Assembly (NCBI GenBank): GCA_023437755.1
Contig: JAEZFJ010000342.1
Span: forward strand, 1 to 5,826
Direction: 5' to 3'
Length of the DNA stretch: 5,826 nt
Source of the DNA: Pseudomonadota bacterium
GTDB taxonomy: Bacteria; Pseudomonadota; Alphaproteobacteria; Rhizobiales; Devosiaceae
Position numbers and translations under genes: made by a program
Notes under the pieces: model-generated
What the model saw: only the letters and a program-made list of their open reading frames with translations
Database searches by the model: none
What the model was told of the DNA's origin: nothing
In this document: positions 1 to 4,404 of the stretch, one piece after another
How positions within the stretch are numbered: the first letter of the stretch is position 1
Layout: every line of letters begins with the position of its first letter

Positions 1-456
1 CGGCCAGGCCATGTCGCTCATCACCAGGTCGGCCTTCTTGCCGCCCATGGCGTCGATCAGCATCTGCGGGGCGTCGTCCTCGGTGAAATCCTTCTTGAGC
101 AGGATGACGCCGGGAATCGGATCCATCTCGAGATAGTCAATGCCGACCACCAGCGGGTTGGCGTCGGTGGAGCCCACCGCCCTGGCGGCGACCTGCGACC
201 AACCCCCGGGGGCGGCGCCGAGATCGACGACACGCGTGCCCTTGTGAAAGAGCTTATGCTTTTCGTCCATCTCCTTGATCTTGAAGGCGGCGCGCGAGCG
301 ATAGCCTTCGGCGCGGGCGCGCGCCACATAGGGGTCGTTAAGCTGGCGTTCGAGCCACTTGGTGGAGGAGACCGTACGCTTCTTGGCCGTCTTCACGCGG
401 ATCTTGAGATCCCTGTCGGACTTGCGGCCGCCCTGCCCCAGCGCCTTATCGACCAT
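1..456 (-). CDS. rlmE: 23S rRNA (uridine-2'-O)-methyltransferase RlmE (FtsJ/RrmJ), 3' end outside window
   Basis: SAM-dependent enzyme that 2'-O-methylates the A-loop uridine of 23S rRNA (U2552 in E. coli) during 50S maturation in the cytoplasm. The 152 visible residues cover the N-terminal half. A basic N-terminus leads to RSRAAFKIKEMDEK, whose Lys59 aligns with catalytic Lys38 of E. coli RrmJ. The SAM-binding loop DLGAAPGGWSQ is at 78-88, GIDYLEMDPIPGV at 105-117, and MSDMA at 146-150, where Asp148 aligns with catalytic Asp124. The last catalytic Lys and Glu of the family lie beyond the edge. The residue after SDMA is Trp151, where E. coli has Pro; whether this is typical of alphaproteobacterial versions is not known from here. 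The start is ATG 456 rather than ATG 462, because GGAGG at 464-468 is 7 nt from the former and only 1 nt from the latter. The start overlaps the end of the upstream phosphatase gene by 11 bp, so the two are probably co-transcribed and translationally coupled. Confidence 0.95.
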   Translation of the reverse strand, partial: MVDKALGQGGRKSDRDLKIRVKTAKKRTVSSTKWLERQLNDPYVARARAEGYRSRAAFKIKEMDEKHKLFHKGTRVVDLGAAPGGWSQVAARAVGSTDANPLVVGIDYLEMDPIPGVILLKKDFTEDDAPQMLIDAMGGKKADLVMSDMAWP

Positions 457-1624
457 GGCCATACCTCCGCGAGCTGGCGTTCCTGCCGCGCCCCCGATCA
501 GCATCGATCAGGGAGATGAGGATACCCTCGCGCAGGCCGCGATCAGCAACGCGCACCCGCTCGGTCGGCCATTCGCGGCGGATGGCCTCGAAGATGGCGC
601 AGCCGGGCAGCACCAGATCGGCGCGATCACGGCCGATGCAGGCGTGCGCAACACGCCGTTCATAGGGCATGTTGAGCAGCACGCGCATGGTCTCGTCCAC
701 CTCGCGCCGGTGCATCCACAGCCCGTCGACCTTCTGGCGTTCGTAACGCTCAAGCCCGAGATGGAGCCCTGCCAGGGTGGTCACCGTGCCGGAGGTGCCG
801 ATCAGGTGCACCGGATGGTCGGCGATCATCTGGCGCAGCTTGTCGCGGCCGCGGAACTGCTTGAGGTGCTCGGCAACGAAGGACACCATGGCCTCGAACA
901 CTTCCGGCGTGACGTCGACGCCGCCGAAGCGCTCGGCGATGGAAACGACGCCCACCGGCAGCGACTGCCAGGAGCGAATCGAAGCCGACATGCGCCCCTG
1001 CGCCCGTGGGCGGCCGCCGCGGAAATCGAGCCAGGCCAATTCCGAGGAACCACCGCCGATATCGAACATCAGTGCGCCGTCGGCAGTGCTTTCGATCAGG
1101 TCGGCGCAGCCGGTGACAGCGAGTTCGGCCTCGGTGCGGCGGTCGACGATCTCGAGATCGAGCCCCAGTTCCTCGCGCACGCGGGCCAGGAAGGCGACGC
1201 CGTTCTCGGCGCTGCGGCAGGCCTCCGTCGCGATCAGGCGCATGCGGGCAGGCTGGTGTTCCACCAGCTTGTTGCGGCACTGGCGCAGCGCTTCCATGGT
1301 GCGCTCGATCGCCGCGTCGGAGAGCCGGCCGGTGACAGACACGCCCTCCCCCAGCCGCACGATGCGGGTGAAGCCGTCCGTAACCCGGAAGCCGTGATCA
1401 TGCGGGCGGGCGATCAGCAGGCGGCAATTGTTGGTGCCAAGGTCGAGCGCCGCATAGAGCGGCCCGCGCGCACGGCGCGAATTGGCTGGGGGTGGCGGCG
1501 TCCGCTTGCCCGCCGGTCCGGGCCGTCCCTGCCCGTCCCTTGCCGAAGGGGCAGGCCCCTGCGGCATATTGGTCGCACCGACCTCGAGGGGCAGCGCGGC
1601 CGCGGACCGATCCAAGTCGGCCAC
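446..1624 (-). CDS. Ppx/GppA family phosphatase (exopolyphosphatase / pppGpp phosphatase type)
   Basis: A member of the ASKHA-fold family that hydrolyses polyphosphate ends or the gamma-phosphate of pppGpp; sequence alone does not separate Ppx from GppA activity. The 392-residue product shows the full core: phosphate-1 motif LDLGTNNCRLL (60-70), RLGEGV (90-95), ATEACRSAENG (132-142), phosphate-2 motif FDIGGGSSEL (187-196), adenosine-type motif GTSGTVTTLAGL (276-287), and ADRGLREGIL (360-369). Residues 1-55 are a Pro/Arg/Gly-rich, probably disordered tail before the fold. There is no C-terminal HD-like domain as in the roughly 510-residue E. coli Ppx, so this is the short form. The start is GTG 1624, with AGGAG at 1631-1635 six nt upstream. 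An ATG at residue 20 is an alternative with no clear ribosome site. The stop TAA (446-448) lies inside the start of rlmE, so the genes form an overlapping pair with ppx first. Confidence 0.93.
   Translation of the reverse strand: MADLDRSAAALPLEVGATNMPQGPAPSARDGQGRPGPAGKRTPPPPANSRRARGPLYAALDLGTNNCRLLIARPHDHGFRVTDGFTRIVRLGEGVSVTGRLSDAAIERTMEALRQCRNKLVEHQPARMRLIATEACRSAENGVAFLARVREELGLDLEIVDRRTEAELAVTGCADLIESTADGALMFDIGGGSSELAWLDFRGGRPRAQGRMSASIRSWQSLPVGVVSIAERFGGVDVTPEVFEAMVSFVAEHLKQFRGRDKLRQMIADHPVHLIGTSGTVTTLAGLHLGLERYERQKVDGLWMHRREVDETMRVLLNMPYERRVAHACIGRDRADLVLPGCAIFEAIRREWPTERVRVADRGLREGILISLIDADRGRGRNASSRRYGHGR
464..468 (-). promoter_or_regulatory. Ribosome binding site of rlmE (decides start)
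   Basis: GGAGG on the minus strand, inside the last codons of the upstream phosphatase gene. It lies 7 nt before ATG 456 and 1 nt before the in-frame ATG 462, so it selects the downstream ATG. Confidence 0.75.
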
Positions 1625-1842
1625 AATGGTCTCCTAGCGTGCGCGGTCGCCGACCCAGAGGGCGCGCCCGACGCACAGTCGTTCGTTGTCGAGGCTGACG
1701 GTAGAGCATGGGAGGCTGCAGCGCAATGTTCCCGAACATGGCGTCAAAGCGTGTCGAGGGCGCTTGCAATCTGATTTCGCTTTGTCTAAGTGAGACCCGC
1801 GTCGGCCACGCCGCGCCCGCCCGCTTCGCCGGGCACCCCTGC
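1625..1842. other. Divergent intergenic region between the phosphatase gene and tRNA-Gln
   Basis: About 218 bp that should hold the promoters of both the minus-strand phosphatase operon and the plus-strand tRNA. I found no convincing -35/-10 pair. On the plus strand, TTGCAA near 1764-1769 is a fair -35 candidate for the tRNA, but no good -10 stands at the right distance. A 14-bp inverted repeat, ATGTTC-CC-GAACAT (1726-1739), lies about 100 bp before the phosphatase start. It could be an operator, but arms of this length occur by chance. The open frames here are not coding; one merely reads antisense through the tRNA. Confidence 0.5.
1631..1635 (-). promoter_or_regulatory. Ribosome binding site supporting the GTG start of the Ppx/GppA gene
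   Basis: AGGAG on the minus strand, 6 nt before GTG 1624. It supports the long form with the disordered N-terminal tail over the internal ATG at codon 20. Confidence 0.65.
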
Positions 1843-1916
1843 TGGGGAATAGTTCAATGGTAGAACAGCGGACTCTGACTCCGTCGATCTTGGTTCGAAT
1901 CCAGGTTCCCCAGCCA
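1843..1916 (+). tRNA. tRNA-Gln (anticodon CTG)
   Basis: Cloverleaf is complete. Acceptor TGGGGAA (1843-1849) pairs with TTCCCCA (1906-1912), followed by discriminator G1913 and an encoded CCA (1914-1916). The D-arm is GTTC...GAAC. The anticodon stem is GCGGA/TCCGT with loop CTCTGAC (1873-1879), giving anticodon CTG at 1875-1877, which reads CAG (Gln). The T-arm is CTTGG-TTCGAAT-CCAGG with the standard loop. Length is 71 nt plus CCA. No clear terminator follows. The 3' end is immediately followed by a repeat-bearing spacer that resembles the flank of an integration site, tRNA 3' ends being common integrase targets. Confidence 0.97.
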
Positions 1917-2120
1917 GCCACTTCTCTGCACTAAATCGGTCGCTTACCGGACTCAGCCTTGTTCCAGAGGCCGGCTCTGTGTGCCGTCATGTGCCACAGC
2001 TAACCCGTTGATTTTCCTTGCGCCCACCCCTGCCCCCGGCGAGGCACTGGCACATGGAATGGCACATGACAGCCTCGGCGAATCCATGTGCCATGAAACC
2101 CGACATGGGAGATCGACGCG
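1917..2120. other. Spacer 3' of tRNA-Gln with repeat cluster, possible integration-site remnant
   Basis: About 204 bp without a convincing gene. The open frame at 2018-2212 on the plus strand has no ribosome site and overlaps the better-supported frame from 2121. The stretch contains the CATGTGCCA repeat cluster (listed separately) and a short stem CAGAG/CTCTG near 1964-1978 without a T-run, too weak to call a terminator. Its position directly after a tRNA 3' end suggests an attachment-site flank. No second copy of the tRNA 3' end was seen in the window, so element boundaries cannot be drawn. Confidence 0.45.
1980..2093. repeat. Cluster of four perfect CATGTGCCA 9-mers (plus one partial)
   Basis: CATGTGCCA occurs on the plus strand at 1988-1996 and 2085-2093, and on the minus strand (TGGCACATG) at 2048-2056 and 2060-2068. 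A partial copy, TGTGCCG, is at 1980-1986. The two minus-strand copies are 12 bp apart start to start. Four exact 9-mers within 106 bp is far beyond chance. The base before the 9-mer is T or C in each copy. Short, exact, mixed-orientation repeats beside a tRNA 3' end fit arm-type sites of a tyrosine recombinase; binding sites for another DNA-binding protein, including a regulator of the gene starting at 2121, are an alternative. Confidence 0.8.
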
Positions 2121-2726
2121 TTGATTGTTCCTGGGCTTTGGCCGTGGCTTGCGGTGACGGCCTATGCCGCCACGCTGGTTTGGGCGTTGATCGGGGACAT
2201 CGTTGGCAGTGACCAGGCGGTCATAGACGCTCTATCCGAGTGGCAAACCCTCATCGCTGGCCTCGCGGCCGTCGCAGCGCTGATCTACGCCGGTAGGCAA
2301 TTGCAGATGGATCGCATGCGCGACCGCCGTGCCTATTTGCAGCAGCACACCCAAGAGTGGGAGGCTCTTCTGGCCTTGCAGGCGGACCTTGACGCCTTCG
2401 AGAAGCGGCGCTCCCCCGTCCTGGGTGCCCTCCTAGGCACACGTTCGGGCTACTCCACGGTCGACATTGACGTCGCTCGCTGGCACCGGCTGAACGATAT
2501 TTGCGTCCCGGCGATCGATGCGCCTCTCCGCGAGTGCATCCAAGCAGTCAGTGGGTATGATCAGCACGTGCGGCTCGTGAATTCGGGAACAAATCCAGAG
2601 CTAAAGGACTTCGAGGTCTCCTTGATCCGGGGGCACCTGGCGCGGTGCATAGATACTGAGGCATCGCTCCGTGCAGCGATTGAGCGGCGCAAGCAGGCCA
2701 TATTGGAGCTCGCACCACCTGACTGA
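2121..2726 (+). CDS. Hypothetical protein with two N-terminal membrane segments and a helical cytoplasmic tail
   Basis: Family not recognised. The 201-residue product begins with a hydrophobic segment (about residues 4-27, PGLWPWLAVTAYAATLVWAL). A second follows at about 43-58 (TLIAGLAAVAALIYAG), then a basic, helical stretch (RQLQMDRMRDRRAYLQQ and on to about 95) and a soluble mostly helical remainder ending in a charged helix. This is the outline of a small inner-membrane protein with a C-terminal cytoplasmic domain. The start is TTG 2121: the frame is closed by a stop at 2094-2096, no ATG or GTG occurs before it, and GGGAG at 2107-2111 lies 9 nt upstream. Codon choice is clearly that of a coding frame, with somewhat more A/T at third positions than the neighbours. 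It is a single gene between the tRNA-flanking repeats and a convergent gene 18 bp away, consistent with cargo of an integrated element. Confidence 0.75.
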   Translation: MIVPGLWPWLAVTAYAATLVWALIGDIVGSDQAVIDALSEWQTLIAGLAAVAALIYAGRQLQMDRMRDRRAYLQQHTQEWEALLALQADLDAFEKRRSPVLGALLGTRSGYSTVDIDVARWHRLNDICVPAIDAPLRECIQAVSGYDQHVRLVNSGTNPELKDFEVSLIRGHLARCIDTEASLRAAIERRKQAILELAPPD

Positions 2727-2744
2727 CCTAGACGGCAGGTGAAG

Positions 2745-3023
2745 TCAGTCCAACGCCGCCTCGAACAGCCCATCCCGGCACAGCGTCTCCGCCACCTTCT
2801 GCAGCAGCGCCGGCAGGTCCATGCCGCGGCGTTCCGCTTCCAATGCCAGAATGGTCCAATGCTTGGCGCACAACGGCACCCGACGTCGGCATAGGTTCGC
2901 GGATCGCTGCTCTTGGACCGTATATCCCAGTGGCAGCTCGACCTGCTCGATCAGGGTAACGCCTTCCGGGCCGCTGCCGGTCCACTTACAGCGCGGGAGA
3001 CGCAGGTGATCTACCCGGTACAC
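2745..3023 (-). CDS. Small hypothetical protein, possible ribbon-helix-helix-like C-terminus
   Basis: Family not identified. The 92-residue frame starts at GTG 3023, 11 nt after the stop of the DUF1206 gene, and would be the last gene of that operon. The predicted outline is a short strand (about 21-30, GVTLIEQVEL), a basic stretch (SANLCRRRVP, 41-50), then two helices, about HWTILALEAERRG (55-67) and DLPALLQKVAETLCRDGLF (69-87), ending AALD. The helix-turn-helix spacing with a RRGMDLPALL turn recalls small Arc/MetJ-like or accessory-region proteins, but no binding residues can be assigned. Three cysteines (C12, C45, C52) could be incidental. The ribosome site is poor (CAGG close to the GTG), so the start is uncertain and translation may rely on coupling to the upstream gene. 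Overlapping frames on the other strand look less protein-like. Confidence 0.55.
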   Translation of the reverse strand: MYRVDHLRLPRCKWTGSGPEGVTLIEQVELPLGYTVQEQRSANLCRRRVPLCAKHWTILALEAERRGMDLPALLQKVAETLCRDGLFEAALD

Positions 3024-3033
3024 CGCCTGGCTT

Positions 3034-3867
3034 CTATGGGCGCACGCTTGCGACTTTACCTGCCGCTCGCTTCACGTCTCCTGCATCCGGGGCGTTCACC
3101 ACGCGGTACCTGCCCTCGATGAAGCTGTAGAGGCCGAAGGAAACCAGCCCGGCTGCCGCCAAGCCGTACAGGTAGGGCCCGAACGGCAACTGCCGTATCC
3201 AGTCTAGACCTTCGGACAGGCCACCGGACTGGTTCGGGTCCACGGTCACGGCGGCGAAGATGAAGAACATGCCTGTCACCGCCAGCAGCATCCCCCTGGC
3301 GGCGAGTCCAAAGGCACTGAGGGGGTGAAGCACCGCTTCATGCTCAGGCGGCAGCTTCACCTGGTCGCGGTACTTCCCGGAAACGCCTCGCCAGGCCTGA
3401 ACCAGACCGGCAATGATGATGGCCAGCCCGACTGCCCCCACCAGGAACCTTCCAAACGGCTGCTGCATCAGCCATGCCGACAGGCCCACTTCCCCGGATG
3501 ACCCGGAACCGCCGCTGTTGGCGACCACCAGGCTCACTGCGGCGGCCGCCAGGGACAAGTTGGCGAGCCCCGCAGCCAGCTGAGCGGCCCGGACGACGTA
3601 GCCCTTTACGCCGCTGCCCACCCCGTCGGCATCAAAGATGGCCTGAGCCACGCGCCAGAGAACGTATCCCACAAGGCCAATCGCCACCCCTGCCAGCAAG
3701 ACGCGTCCGAAAGGCTGCTGCAAAACGGCAGACAAGGCACCTTTCGTGCTGGTATCCCCTCCACTCCCTGCCGAGGCGCCAGTGAGAGCAATTGCTCCCA
3801 GGATGACATAGACGACCCCGCGAGCGGCATAGCCACAACGTGCCAACAGTTCGAACTTGTTGCTCAT
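3034..3867 (-). CDS. DUF1206 family six-TM membrane protein
   Basis: Integral inner-membrane protein of unknown biochemical role; DUF1206 is a family built of two-helix repeats. The 277-residue product has about six hydrophobic segments, near 10-31, 54-77, 92-117, 136-159, 184-208 and 231-250. Three internal repeats are visible. Each first helix resembles YAARGVVYVILG, YVVRAAQLAAGL or LAARGMLLAVTG, and each second helix follows a PFG motif (QQPFGRVLL, QQPFGRFLV, QLPFGPYLY). The C-terminal tail is basic and soluble. The start is ATG 3867 with GGAG at 3876-3879, 8 nt upstream; a TTG one codon earlier (3870) is only 5 nt from that site and less likely. It lies 20 bp after the 52-codon small ORF and 10 bp before the 92-codon gene, so all are probably in one transcript. 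No catalytic or transport motif is evident. Confidence 0.88.
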   Translation of the reverse strand: MSNKFELLARCGYAARGVVYVILGAIALTGASAGSGGDTSTKGALSAVLQQPFGRVLLAGVAIGLVGYVLWRVAQAIFDADGVGSGVKGYVVRAAQLAAGLANLSLAAAAVSLVVANSGGSGSSGEVGLSAWLMQQPFGRFLVGAVGLAIIIAGLVQAWRGVSGKYRDQVKLPPEHEAVLHPLSAFGLAARGMLLAVTGMFFIFAAVTVDPNQSGGLSEGLDWIRQLPFGPYLYGLAAAGLVSFGLYSFIEGRYRVVNAPDAGDVKRAAGKVASVRP

Positions 3868-3887
3868 CAAACTCTCTCCGCCCCCTC

Positions 3888-4046
3888 TCAGTTTTCTGTT
3901 GCCGCATGGGCCGCGGTCACGAGGGGAAAGGAAATGTCGGGCAGGTCGACCTTCGGCGTGGTCAGAACCGCCACTGTGGCAACCACCAGTGTCGCCTTGA
4001 GCAGCGCAGCGTAGCGCCGTCGCCGGGCGCGATTGAGGACCATCAT
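3888..4046 (-). CDS. Small hydrophobic protein (52 aa), signal-anchor or exported peptide
   Basis: A gene too short for routine calling. The product starts MMVLNRARRRRY (seven of its first twelve residues being R, N or aromatic/basic-flanking types), then has a hydrophobic segment AALLKATLVVATVAVL (13-28), a proline-bearing middle (TTPKVDLPDISFPLV), and ends AAHAATEN. This is the form of a single-TM protein with the N-terminus inside, or of a secretory signal; AHA near residues 46-49 is a possible signal peptidase site but would leave almost no mature peptide. The start is ATG 4046, with GGAGG at 4055-4059, 8 nt upstream; the next codon is also ATG (4043). Its start overlaps the stop of the 47-codon ORF by ATGA, and its stop is 20 bp before the DUF1206 start. 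Function unknown; a small membrane partner of the DUF1206 protein is an inference from the operon. Confidence 0.6.
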   Translation of the reverse strand: MMVLNRARRRRYAALLKATLVVATVAVLTTPKVDLPDISFPLVTAAHAATEN

Positions 4047-4186
4047 GAGCTCACCCTCCAACTGGCACCCGGGCCGGACCTGCGGTCGCTGCGCCTTCCG
4101 TTGATCGAGAGTCCGTCTCCCCCGTTCACGACAGCCGGGCCGTTGCTGGTCAGCCTCTCAATGGTGGGTTGCTGTTTGTTTGCCAT
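4043..4186 (-). CDS. Small hydrophilic protein (47 aa), first gene of the DUF1206 operon
   Basis: Not recognised. The 47-residue product is polar and Gly/Arg/Ser-rich, starting MANKQQPTIERLTSNGPAV, with NGGDGLSINGRR in the middle and a basic C-terminal third. It has no hydrophobic segment or cysteine and is probably disordered. Support for it being real is the ATG at 4186 with a perfect GGAGG (4194-4198) at 7-nt spacing, and an ATGA stop/start overlap with the following small ORF, which has its own GGAGG inside this gene. It could be a functional small protein or a leader peptide that controls translation of the downstream genes by coupling. It shows no run of a single amino-acid codon as in attenuation leaders. 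Confidence 0.5.
   Translation of the reverse strand: MANKQQPTIERLTSNGPAVVNGGDGLSINGRRSDRRSGPGASWRVSS
4055..4059 (-). promoter_or_regulatory. Ribosome binding site of the 52-aa small ORF
   Basis: GGAGG on the minus strand within the last codons of the 47-codon ORF, 8 nt before ATG 4046. With the ATGA overlap this gives both coupled and independent initiation. It is part of the case that both small frames are genes. Confidence 0.65.
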
Positions 4187-4193
4187 CTCTGAG

Positions 4194-4198
4194 CCTCC
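4194..4198 (-). promoter_or_regulatory. Ribosome binding site of the 47-aa small ORF
   Basis: GGAGG on the minus strand, 7 nt before ATG 4186. It is the strongest single piece of evidence that translation of this operon begins here and not at the DUF1206 gene. Confidence 0.65.
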
Positions 4199-4259
4199 AA
4201 GCCGGTGCCCAGGGAGAACTCAGCTGCGCCTTCAAAGTTTCAGCTAAACCATTCCGCTT

Positions 4260-4290
4260 ATTATGTGATTTTCCTGGCAGCGCGTGTCAT
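4260..4290 (-). promoter_or_regulatory. Candidate sigma70-type promoter of the small-ORF/DUF1206 operon
   Basis: On the minus strand ATGACA (4285-4290) resembles -35 TTGACA at 5 of 6 bases and CATAAT (4260-4265) resembles -10 TATAAT at 5 of 6. The spacer is 19 bp, longer than the preferred 17. It would start transcription roughly 65-70 nt before ATG 4186. The region is the most A/T-rich stretch of the divergent intergenic space, which fits. An alternative ECF-type pair lies closer to the gene (see findings). Confidence 0.3.
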
Positions 4291-4404
4291 CATCCTGTCA
4301 GGTTGGTCTGCAGTCGTCTCACTCCCGACCCGTGCCACGACCGCTCGACGTTCAGCAGCGGTTCAGACAGGGAGCCGTCTTATCGCACCGACACGGAGGC
4401 AGTG

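Larger units (their letters stand above)
4187..4404. other. Divergent promoter region between the DUF1206 operon and the SH3b gene
   Basis: 218 bp shared by two divergent transcription units. The central part, about 4235-4275, is A/T-rich compared with its surroundings. A sigma70-like pair for the minus strand is listed separately. An inverted, ECF-like pair lies at 4217-4241. For the plus strand, no clear promoter was found. The open frames crossing this stretch on the plus strand are upstream extensions of the SH3b frame or other-frame shadows, and none has a ribosome site. Confidence 0.4.

Noticed and set aside
1726..1739. Palindrome ATGTTC-CC-GAACAT upstream of the phosphatase gene, considered as a LexA-like operator
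   Set aside because: Six-bp arms occur about once per window by chance, and the form does not match the alphaproteobacterial LexA box (direct repeat GTTC-N7-GTTC). It is kept only as a note in the intergenic entry.
359..1774. 471-codon open frame on the plus strand
   Set aside because: It is antisense to the well-supported Ppx/GppA gene and the rlmE start, has no family motifs, and arises because high-GC coding DNA leaves other frames open.
1634..1921. 95-codon minus-strand frame reading through the tRNA
   Set aside because: Its N-terminal WGTWIRTKIDG part is simply the antisense of tRNA-Gln, a well-known false gene call.
2018..2212. 64-codon plus-strand frame starting in the repeat cluster
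   Set aside because: It has no ribosome site, its coding sequence contains the repeats themselves, and it overlaps the more protein-like frame that starts at TTG 2121.
2733..3065. 14-bp inverted repeat with one mismatch flanking the 92-codon gene (2733-2746 and 3052-3065), as if ends of a small mobile element
   Set aside because: A match of this length with one mismatch is expected a few times by chance in a window of this size. There is no target-site duplication, and the right copy lies inside the DUF1206 coding sequence.
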